Shown here: positions 30,739 through 36,399 of the stretch, one piece after another
Layout: every line of letters begins with the position of its first letter
Numbering within the stretch: the stretch's first letter is position 1
Source: Arthrobacter ipis
GTDB taxonomy: Bacteria; Actinomycetota; Actinomycetes; Actinomycetales; Micrococcaceae
Assembly: GCF_014694315.1 (NCBI RefSeq)
Contig: NZ_JAAOXD010000009.1
Location: forward strand, 284,166 to 320,564
DNA: 36,399 nt
Direction of reading: 5' to 3'
Made by a program: the position numbers and the translations under genes
The notes under the pieces: generated by a model
Databases searched by the model: none
Seen by the model: the letters and a program-made list of their open reading frames with translations, nothing else
What the model was told of the DNA's origin: nothing

Positions 30739-31098
30739 CTAGGTGCTGGCCGCCATCGGCGCGGCCGGCACAGACACGCCCGCAATGTCCGACGCCGGGG
30801 TGAGGATCCAGCGTTCCCCGCGCTCTTCATAACTGATCACCATGGCCGCGGCGGCAGTGCTTGCCGCGTCTATGGCGAGCAGCAGTGCCGCCTGCATGCG
30901 GCTGGCATGACCGAATCTTGAGTTCGCCGTGCCCTCGAAGTCGCTGTTGTCGACGAGGATATAGGCCTTGCCCTCAGCCACCGCCTTGATCGAATACCCG
31001 CGCTCCTCATGAACCGAACCGCGGGACGAGGCAATCTCCGTTACCTTGTCGGCCCGCACCAGGCTATGGCTGATCGTGCGGATCCACACGTCACCCAT
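30739..31098 (-). CDS. 119-aa conserved hypothetical protein
   Basis: ATG at 31098 with AAAGGAGACCC upstream. MGDVWIRTISHSLVRADKVT opens a small alpha/beta protein with no membrane segment and no recognised catalytic motif; the middle (VAEGKAYILVDNSDF) and MQAALLLAIDAA suggest a beta sheet then a helix. It resembles short actinobacterial proteins of unknown role. Monocistronic, divergent from the ABC exporter gene. Confidence 0.75.
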   Translation of the reverse strand: MGDVWIRTISHSLVRADKVTEIASSRGSVHEERGYSIKAVAEGKAYILVDNSDFEGTANSRFGHASRMQAALLLAIDAASTAAAAMVISYEERGERWILTPASDIAGVSVPAAPMAAST

Positions 31099-31215
31099 TG
31101 GGTCTCCTTTACTGCCGGGCAGGCTTGAATTGCCTCTACTTGCAAACGGTAGTCCGTGAAAGCCCGGATGTAAGCCCCCCAAACGGTGCGACCGCCGTCG
31201 GGCTTCAAACCGCCA

Positions 31216-31255
31216 GCAGGTTTTCCCCAAGCTCCGGCAGGTTTTCCCAAAGCTC
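31216..31255 (+). repeat. 19-bp tandem direct repeat in a divergent promoter region
   Basis: GCAGGTTTTCCCCAAGCTC (31216-31234) and GCAGGTTTTCCCAAAGCTC (31237-31255) match at 18 of 19 bases and are offset by 21, two helix turns. They lie about 105 bases upstream of the ABC exporter ATG, suitable for a pair of bound regulators. Confidence 0.7.
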
Positions 31256-31360
31256 TTTAGGCAATAGTGGGCCGGACCAGGGATCAACCCTGGCCGGTCT
31301 CTGCATCGCCCACCGCAAGCGTTGGGCTGTGCCCGCGACCGCCGGTTCTCAGGGGGAGAT

Positions 31361-33202
31361 ATGTTTCAAACCTTTTGGCGGTTCCGCGGGGCGATAGCCC
31401 CGCATGTCTGGGCGTTGGCAGGGGGGGCGCTGCTGGTGGTGTTCGTCGCCGCCATGGAAGTGGCCCTGCCCTGGCCCATGAAGGTCATCGTCGATGACGT
31501 GCTGCAGCCGACAGGCAGCTCCAGCGTCCACGAGATGCCCGCGTTCCTCGGCCTGGCTGGCCTGAGCCAGCTCCAACTGCTCCTGCTCGCCGCGTCGGCA
31601 CTCCTCGCCATGACAGTGCTCAACGCGGGAGCGGATTACCTCGGCACCCGCCTGCTCAACGGCGTTGGCGAGAAGGCCATGGCCACCATCCGGGCCGAAG
31701 TCTTCACCCATCTCCAGCGGCTGTCGCTGGCTTTCCACGACAAGCAGCGGCTGGGCGACCTGGTGACCCGCACCACGACGGACGTCGACTACGTGCGGGC
31801 ACTCATGGTGTCGATCCTGGCCGTGCTGCTGCCCAATATCTTCATTCTGGGGTTTGTCATTACGATCTGCGTGCTGATCGACCCGACCTTTGCACTGATC
31901 GGCCTGGCGGTGGCACCGCTGCTGTTCATCACGGTCCTCTTCTACCGGCGCCGCATCAAGGGCGCGTCGAAGGAGGCCCGCAAAAGGGACAGCGACATCG
32001 CGGCCACAATGTCGGAGACGTTCGCCTCGGTCCGGGTGATGCAGACCTACACCAGCGAGGCGCGCCACGAGGAGGACTTCCGCACCCGGAATAACGGACG
32101 GCGGGACGCCGGCCTGAGGGTCATCCGGCTGCAGTCCATGTTCTCGCCTTTGGTCGATGTCATCGCGACCCTGGGCACGGTGCTGGTCCTCTGGATCGGT
32201 GCCCAGCGGGTGATGGACGGGACCCTGACGCTGGGCCTGCTCCTCGTCTTCATCGCCTACCTGAAGGCCATGTATTCGCCCATGAAGGCCCTGGCCAAGC
32301 TCACCACCGTCATCAGCCGCGGCCAGGCCAGCGCCGAGCGCATCCAGGAAATTCTGGACACCGCACCGGCCATCTCGGACCTGCCCGGCGCACGGCCGGC
32401 CCCGCCGCTGGCCGGTTCAGTGGAACTGCGCTCCGTGAGCTTCGGCTACCAGGGGGACCGGCATGTCCTGCACGGGATCGACCTCAAGGCCGAGCCCGGC
32501 AGCGTCGTGGCGATCACGGGCCCGACGGGCGCCGGCAAGTCCTCTGTCGTCAGCCTGATTCCGCGGCTCTACGATGCGGACGAGGGGGAAGTTCTCCTTG
32601 ACGGCATCGATGTGCGGGACCTGCAGGTGGCAACCGTGCGCAGTCAGATATCCATGGTGCTGCAGGAATCGATCCTGTTCCGCGGGACCATCTACGACAA
32701 CATCGCGTACGGCTCGGAAGGTGCCAGCAGGGAGCAGGTCCTGGCCGCGGCCGAGGCAGCCCACGTGGATGAGTTCGTCCGCAACCTGCCTCTGGCCTAC
32801 GACACCCCCGTGGCCGAACGGGGCGTCACACTTTCGGGCGGCCAGCGACAGCGCATCGCCATTGCCCGGGCGCTGGTCCGGGACTCCCCCATCGTCATCC
32901 TCGACGAACCGACGTCCGGCCTGGACGCCATCTCGGAGCAATACGTCATGCGTGGCCTGGAGAGGCTGATGGCAGGGCGCACGGTGATCGTCATCGCGCA
33001 CCGGCTCTCGACGCTCAAACGGGCCGACTGCATCTACGTGCTGGACCAGGGGCGGATCGTGGAAAGCGGCAGGCACGCCGAACTCGCGGCGTCAGGGGGC
33101 CTGTACAGCCGGCTGGACAGTCTGCAGCATGCCAAAGACGCCCCGGCCCTCACCCTGGTTCCTGCCACAAGTGGCAACCTTCAGACGGAGACAAGCGCAT
33201 GA
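31361..33202 (+). CDS. ABC exporter, fused permease-ATPase half transporter
   Basis: 613 aa from the ATG at 31361 (AGGGGG four bases upstream). Six membrane helices (about 15-310) and an ATPase domain with Walker A GPTGAGKSS (about 387-395), signature LSGGQRQRIAIARAL (about 490), Walker B VILDEPTSGLD (about 511-521) and H-loop IAHRLSTL. It works as a dimer; type IV exporters of this kind move lipids, drugs or peptides. Substrate not evident. The last four bases overlap the Nudix gene start as ATGA, an unusual partner that may hint at a nucleotide-related role. Confidence 0.93.
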   Translation: MFQTFWRFRGAIAPHVWALAGGALLVVFVAAMEVALPWPMKVIVDDVLQPTGSSSVHEMPAFLGLAGLSQLQLLLLAASALLAMTVLNAGADYLGTRLLNGVGEKAMATIRAEVFTHLQRLSLAFHDKQRLGDLVTRTTTDVDYVRALMVSILAVLLPNIFILGFVITICVLIDPTFALIGLAVAPLLFITVLFYRRRIKGASKEARKRDSDIAATMSETFASVRVMQTYTSEARHEEDFRTRNNGRRDAGLRVIRLQSMFSPLVDVIATLGTVLVLWIGAQRVMDGTLTLGLLLVFIAYLKAMYSPMKALAKLTTVISRGQASAERIQEILDTAPAISDLPGARPAPPLAGSVELRSVSFGYQGDRHVLHGIDLKAEPGSVVAITGPTGAGKSSVVSLIPRLYDADEGEVLLDGIDVRDLQVATVRSQISMVLQESILFRGTIYDNIAYGSEGASREQVLAAAEAAHVDEFVRNLPLAYDTPVAERGVTLSGGQRQRIAIARALVRDSPIVILDEPTSGLDAISEQYVMRGLERLMAGRTVIVIAHRLSTLKRADCIYVLDQGRIVESGRHAELAASGGLYSRLDSLQHAKDAPALTLVPATSGNLQTETSA

Positions 33203-34158
33203 GCAAGACGAAGGCCCCCACGTACGGTGCACTGCCCTGGCGGATCGGAAAAAAGGGCGCCCTTGAAGTGCTCCTGATCCACCGGCCGGCCCACGGCGAC
33301 TGGTCCATCCCCAAAGGCAAGGCGGACCCGGGCGAAACCGGCCGTGAATGCGCGGAACGAGAGGTGCGGGAGGAAACCGGGCTGCACTGCCGCCTGGGCG
33401 CGGAACTGCCCAGCATCCGCTACGAGGACAGCAAGCACAGGATCAAGACCATCCGTTACTGGGCTGCCGCTGCGGAGTCAGGCCGCTTCACCGCCAATCA
33501 GGAGGTCGACGCCGTCAGGTGGCTTTCGCTGCCGGAGGCCTTGCGCACGGTGACCGAGCCGCGGGACAGGCCCGCCATCATTGCCCTGGGCAGCCAGCTC
33601 CAGCTGGAGCTGGGCGTCCGTCCGGCGCCCAAGCGGGAAAAAATGCTGCTGCTGGTCCGCGGGGCCGAAATGACGAAACGGGACGAGTGGGACCCGGCAG
33701 CAGGCAGCCGGCCGCTGGCGCCGGCCGGCGAGCAGGCCGCCAGGTCGCTGGCCGCGCTGGGAGCCATGTTTGCAGTCGAACGCATTCTCGCCGCACCTTC
33801 GGACCGCTGTGTCGAAACCGTCGCCGAACTTGCGCGGCAGGAGGCCCTGGAAGTGGAGCGTTCAGAGCACCTGACCGGCGGCGGGCTGGGGGCAACGCTG
33901 GACCTCGTGGCCCAGGCCCGCGGGACAGGAACGGTCCTGTGCACGCACGAGGACGTCATGGCAAATGTTCTGACCCACCTCATCCATCACGACCGGACGG
34001 TCCTGACCAAGCGCTTTCGCGTTCGGAAGGGATCGGCCTGGGTGGTGACCGGCGACCGCACCCGCTACCGTTCCGCCTACTACCTGCCGCTGTCCCCGGC
34101 AGACCTCAGCACGGCATTGGACCTCAGCCCTGCTGCGGACCTTCGCGCCGCCGTCTAG
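33199..34158 (+). CDS. Nudix hydrolase fused to a histidine-phosphatase-like domain (MutT1 architecture)
   Basis: 319 aa. The Nudix box runs G40 to L62 with all key positions (G40, E46, R54, E55, E58, E59, G61). The C-terminal half (about 148-300) is a histidine phosphatase fold like mycobacterial MutT1, which cleans 8-oxo-GTP pools and hydrolyses diadenosine polyphosphates. The RH[GA] catalytic motif is LVRGAE here: G155 replaces the histidine that carries the phosphate. The later arginine (SDRCVET) and histidine (CTHEDV) are kept. The Nudix domain should be active, the phosphatase domain probably not. ATGA overlap with the ABC gene. Confidence 0.9.
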   Translation: MSKTKAPTYGALPWRIGKKGALEVLLIHRPAHGDWSIPKGKADPGETGRECAEREVREETGLHCRLGAELPSIRYEDSKHRIKTIRYWAAAAESGRFTANQEVDAVRWLSLPEALRTVTEPRDRPAIIALGSQLQLELGVRPAPKREKMLLLVRGAEMTKRDEWDPAAGSRPLAPAGEQAARSLAALGAMFAVERILAAPSDRCVETVAELARQEALEVERSEHLTGGGLGATLDLVAQARGTGTVLCTHEDVMANVLTHLIHHDRTVLTKRFRVRKGSAWVVTGDRTRYRSAYYLPLSPADLSTALDLSPAADLRAAV

Positions 34159-34185
34159 CCCCGTGTGCCGGCATTGCGGCGGGCG

Positions 34186-34197
34186 TACGCTCAGACA
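34186..34197 (+). promoter_or_regulatory. -10 box of a leaderless transcript
   Basis: TACGCT (34186-34191) lies six bases before the GTG start at 34198, the same spacing as at the FadR-type regulator (6524-6536). No ribosome site is present upstream. Confidence 0.5.
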
Positions 34198-34521
34198 GTG
34201 GACATTGTGGAGTTCCTGTCCGCGCGCATTGCCGAGGACGAGGCCGTGGCGCGCAAGCTGCTCGGCGACCACACGACGTCGGAATCGGGCAAGTGGTACG
34301 AACGCCGCCTGCTGCTGGAGTGTGAAGCCAAGCGGCGCCTGATCGGCATCGTCGAGGCGGCCAGGCAGACCGCCCTGGCCACCCTCGTGAGTGATCCCTT
34401 CGGCGATGAGACCGAGTGGATTCCGCAGGCGCTGGAATGGACCACCCTGTCACTCAATGCGCTGGCAGTCCCCTACAGTGACCATCCCGACTTCAACCGG
34501 GACTGGCTCTGGTCCCCGTAG
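34198..34521 (+). CDS. DUF6221 family protein
   Basis: 107 aa from the GTG at 34198. The N-terminus MDIVEFLSARIAEDEAVAR is typical of DUF6221, and the charged YERRLLLECEAKRRLIGIVEAA helix and a Tyr-rich end (YSDHPDFNRDWLWSP) fit small actinobacterial members. Function unknown. The start has no ribosome site and follows a -10 box by six bases, so it is probably leaderless. The stop codon falls in the first unit of a 14-bp tandem repeat. Confidence 0.8.
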   Translation: MDIVEFLSARIAEDEAVARKLLGDHTTSESGKWYERRLLLECEAKRRLIGIVEAARQTALATLVSDPFGDETEWIPQALEWTTLSLNALAVPYSDHPDFNRDWLWSP

Positions 34522-34599
34522 GCAGAGCGCCGCAGGCAGAACGCCGCAGGCAGAACGCCACAGGCAGAACGCCGCAGGTAGAACGCAGGCAGGGCGCGG
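34520..34599. repeat. 14-bp tandem repeat, about 5.5 units
   Basis: AGGCAGAGCGCCGC (34520-34533), AGGCAGAACGCCGC (34534-34547), AGGCAGAACGCCAC (34548-34561), AGGCAGAACGCCGC (34562-34575), a shortened AGGTAGAACGC (34576-34586) and AGGCAGGGCGCGG (34587-34599). It fills the gap between two convergent genes from the DUF6221 stop to the HNH gene stop, so it may vary in number between strains. Confidence 0.85.
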
Positions 34600-34600
34600 T

Positions 34601-35443
34601 TCAGGTGCTGCCCAGGATGCGGCGGGCATCGGCCTGGGCGTCCAGCTCCTGCTGGGACACGACCGATCCGCTGATGTACCCTGCGCGGGACCTCATGGCC
34701 CGGAGTTCCGCCACGGTGTAGGGGATCCGGCGCCGGTGCGCCATGGCGTGGCAGTTGGGGCACAGCGGGACCAGGTCCCCCAAAGGATCCAGCTCGTAGC
34801 CGGGCCCCAGCTGGGCAGCGGGGACCAAATGATGGACATGGATGAAGCCCTCGCCCTCCGGGCCGTACGCGGCCTCGAAGGAAAACCCGCAAGCGGCACA
34901 TGAGGTTCCGTGGTGTGCCAGGCAGATGCGCCTCGCGTGCGGGTTGCGTTCGTACCGGTTCACGCACACCCGGGCCAGGGCGTCCTGCGGCAGCGTGCCG
35001 GGCACCGGAAGGACCGGATCGATCTCGTCGGCGGGCCGGCACTCGGCCCAGAGCTCCCGGATGGCGCGTGCCTGCTCCTCCGGAACCGGTTGGCACGCAT
35101 TCGTCGCGGCAGCAGCCCAGTCCGTCAGCGGCGCACGGGCGGCCAGGAGGTCCACCGCAATCTGGTCTCCGAGCGGCAGCAGCACGTCAAAGTCCACGTC
35201 AACGCAGGGTGCGGCCCCAGCAAGATAAGGAGCGGAGGCGATCACACCGTGGCCAATCAGCCCGCTGCCTGTCTTTCCATGCAGCAGGAGCCATGCATCC
35301 GTTCCCGGAGCGGGCTCGGCACCGATTACAACCGTCCACGCCCGGCGGTGCACCCCGGCGGCGCCCAGCTCATCCGCCACCCGCGAATAGCCCGGCCAGG
35401 TATCGCCTACACCCGGGTTCCAGCCCAGCAGAACAGCCACCAT
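34601..35443 (-). CDS. HNH endonuclease with N-terminal EVE-like (PUA-fold) domain
   Basis: 280 aa. The N-terminal part (about 5-110) has the EVE-like pattern: LLGWNPG, TDAWLLLHGKTGSGLIGHGV, ASAPY and VDVDFDVLLP. The C-terminal HNH nuclease (about 175-245) has CAACGFSF, HVHHLVPAAQLG and DLVPLCPNCHAMAHR, with four Cys for zinc and the His-Asn-His set. EVE-HNH proteins are modification-dependent (type IV) restriction enzymes that recognise modified bases. No methylase is adjacent. ATG at 35443, downstream of the DUF1992 gene by 28 bases. Confidence 0.85.
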   Translation of the reverse strand: MVAVLLGWNPGVGDTWPGYSRVADELGAAGVHRRAWTVVIGAEPAPGTDAWLLLHGKTGSGLIGHGVIASAPYLAGAAPCVDVDFDVLLPLGDQIAVDLLAARAPLTDWAAAATNACQPVPEEQARAIRELWAECRPADEIDPVLPVPGTLPQDALARVCVNRYERNPHARRICLAHHGTSCAACGFSFEAAYGPEGEGFIHVHHLVPAAQLGPGYELDPLGDLVPLCPNCHAMAHRRRIPYTVAELRAMRSRAGYISGSVVSQQELDAQADARRILGST

Positions 35444-35471
35444 TCCCTAATCGTGCCACCTGATGTGGCTT

Positions 35472-36101
35472 TTAGGAGGAGCGGTTGCGCAGGCGCCGCC
35501 ACCAAGGGGGTTTGGGTTCCGTGGCAGGTTCCGGTTCAGCCGCGGCCGCCGCTGCCCGGCGCTCCCGCCACCGCTGCACTTCGGCGTCGGCGTCGCGTGT
35601 GTTCGTGACCACGGGCGGCCCTCCCTGCAGCTGCCGGCGGGCGTCGATGACGCGGGCGTTGAAGTCCTCGACCAGGTCGCGCACCTGCTTTTCCGTAATC
35701 TGGGCGTCCAGCGTGGCATCCAGCTCCGCGTCCTCGGTGCGCAGCAGGATCGCAGCTGGTCCCAGTCCGCTAAGGTGCTCGCGCTGGATGAGGCCCTTGA
35801 CCCACCAGTCGGGGTCGTAGCCCTCCCCCAGCCCGGGAATCGGTTTGCCGGAGTATTTCAGGTTGTCGAACTTTCCCTGCGCCATGGCGTCCCGGATCAG
35901 GTAATCGGCCCGGGCCGTATCATTGACCTTCCGGCGCTTGTCCCGCAGTCCCGCCTCCGCGGCGGACAGCTCAGCGTCATCCTCCGCTGTCCCGCCGGAG
36001 GACCGGAGGGCGCGAAGTTCGGCCGCGCGCTCCACCTTCCGCCTGAAGTCGCCGCCTCCTGTTGAACCCGTCACCTTTTCACCACCCCTCCCGCCGGACA
36101 T
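35472..36101 (-). CDS. DUF1992 protein (DnaJ homologue subfamily C member 28 type)
   Basis: 209 aa. The DUF1992 core (about 60-120) is YLIRDAMAQGKFDNLKYSGK, PIPGLGEGYDPDWWVKGLI and QREHLSG. A charged helix follows (EKQVRDLVEDFNARVIDARR) and a basic, Trp-containing tail PPWWRRLRNRSS. Bacterial members lack a J domain; role unknown. ATG at 36101; GTG at 36074, after GGGAGGGG, is an alternative start. Same strand as the HNH gene, 28 bases apart, so possibly co-transcribed. Confidence 0.87.
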   Translation of the reverse strand: MSGGRGGEKVTGSTGGGDFRRKVERAAELRALRSSGGTAEDDAELSAAEAGLRDKRRKVNDTARADYLIRDAMAQGKFDNLKYSGKPIPGLGEGYDPDWWVKGLIQREHLSGLGPAAILLRTEDAELDATLDAQITEKQVRDLVEDFNARVIDARRQLQGGPPVVTNTRDADAEVQRWRERRAAAAAAEPEPATEPKPPWWRRLRNRSS

Positions 36102-36209
36102 TGTCCCGTTTCCAGTATTCCGGCGCGTGCCGGACTCTTCAACGGAGCGTTGCGTCCAGGGAGCCCGTTCCCGGACTGCCAGCAGTACGGGCAGGTATGG
36201 GCCACAACA

Positions 36210-36235
36210 ACGACGGCGGGGCCTCCCGCCGTCGT
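36210..36235 (-). terminator. Terminator hairpin of the right-edge gene
   Basis: ACGACGGCGGG (36210-36220), loop GCCT, CCCGCCGTCGT (36225-36235), followed on the minus strand by TGTTGTGG. An 11-bp stem 28 bases past the stop of the partial gene at the right edge. Confidence 0.8.
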
Positions 36236-36263
36236 GCGCGTGCAGTGCCCGCGTGGACCCGGC

Positions 36264-36399
36264 TCACATGGGATCGGGCCAGTTTCCGATATTCGCACGC
36301 GCCGGAACGGCGGCGACCTCGTCGCCTTGCGGCCGCGCGCCGCCACCTCCGGCACCGCTGGCACGGCCGGCACCGCTGGGGGCGGCGGCAGCCGGCCCG
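36264..36399 (-). CDS. C-terminus of an unidentified protein
   Basis: The last 44 codons of a frame entering from the right edge, stop at 36264-36266. The visible part is an Ala/Gly-rich stretch (PAAAAPSGAGRASGAGGGGA) then ARANIGNWPDPM. A terminator hairpin right after the stop, and GC-rich third positions, support a real gene end. The family cannot be named from this much. Confidence 0.5.
   Translation of the reverse strand, partial: GPAAAAPSGAGRASGAGGGGARPQGDEVAAVPARANIGNWPDPM

Noticed and set aside
36102..36209. Promoter boxes for the DUF1992 gene
   Set aside because: No pair of hexamers with acceptable spacing stood out in this GC-rich gap.
36071..36373. 100-codon frame on the minus strand at the right edge
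   Set aside because: It runs through the terminator hairpin and out of the better-supported partial gene; its composition (Pro/Arg/Cys mix) looks non-coding.
1..36399. CRISPR arrays, tRNA or rRNA genes, prophage or complete insertion sequence
   Set aside because: No regularly spaced identical repeats with unique spacers, no cloverleaf or rRNA-like stretches, and no transposase or integrase frame were seen.

Overview
The window is high-GC chromosomal DNA, densely coded on both strands. It most likely comes from an actinobacterium of the Micrococcaceae (Arthrobacter/Pseudarthrobacter type). This rests on GC-rich third codon positions, frequent GTG starts, leaderless-looking genes, CUT1 sugar ABC transporters without their own ATPase, a GAF-ANTAR protein, a DUF6221 protein and a CPA1 antiporter with a UBP zinc finger. 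No rRNA, tRNA, CRISPR array or complete insertion sequence was seen.

Layout. (1) 1-7306: an aldonate catabolic island. A divergent FadR-type regulator faces an operon on the minus strand: lipoprotein binding protein, two CUT1 permeases, D-galactonate dehydratase (dgoD), KDPG/KDPGal aldolase, PfkB-type KDG/KDGal kinase and a RspA/ManD-type mannonate dehydratase cut by the window edge. Galactonate and mannonate would be imported, dehydrated to 2-keto-3-deoxy acids, phosphorylated and cleaved to pyruvate and glyceraldehyde 3-phosphate. (2) 7324-16171: single genes of oxidoreductase, stress and regulatory type: SDR epimerase, GAF-ANTAR regulator, Hsp20, a small two-gene unit encoding a 59-aa membrane peptide and a heptad-repeat protein, TetR with a clear operator, an orphan HATPase lacking the phospho-acceptor region, a P-loop kinase, a membrane protein with a probable frameshift, a luciferase-like monooxygenase and an alpha/beta hydrolase. 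(3) 16172-21570: a secreted Lys/Asp-rich protein behind a leader that looks like a riboswitch; a secreted subtilase that appears to start at ATT; a 456-base intergenic stretch full of strong hairpins; CorA; a cupin.

(4) 21571-27641: a decayed flavohemoprotein remnant, a glutamine-amidotransferase-like gene and a FadR-type regulator diverge from a three-gene operon: MatC-type dicarboxylate carrier, class III (CaiB/BaiF) CoA-transferase and a single-chain beta-alpha carboxyltransferase with no biotin carboxylase or biotin carrier alongside. I read this as a possible variant malonate pathway: the rhizobial mat layout (MatR regulator, MatC carrier) with MatB replaced by a CoA-transferase and MatA by a carboxyltransferase acting as decarboxylase. 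This is the best candidate for an undescribed system here, and it is an inference. (5) 27642-36399: a 55-bp extragenic palindrome, an FMN reductase, a 53-aa acidic protein, a Na+/H+ antiporter fused to a UBP zinc finger, an ABC exporter coupled to a Nudix/degenerate histidine-phosphatase fusion, a leaderless DUF6221 gene ending in a 14-bp tandem repeat, an EVE-like-HNH endonuclease, a DUF1992 protein and the end of a further gene.
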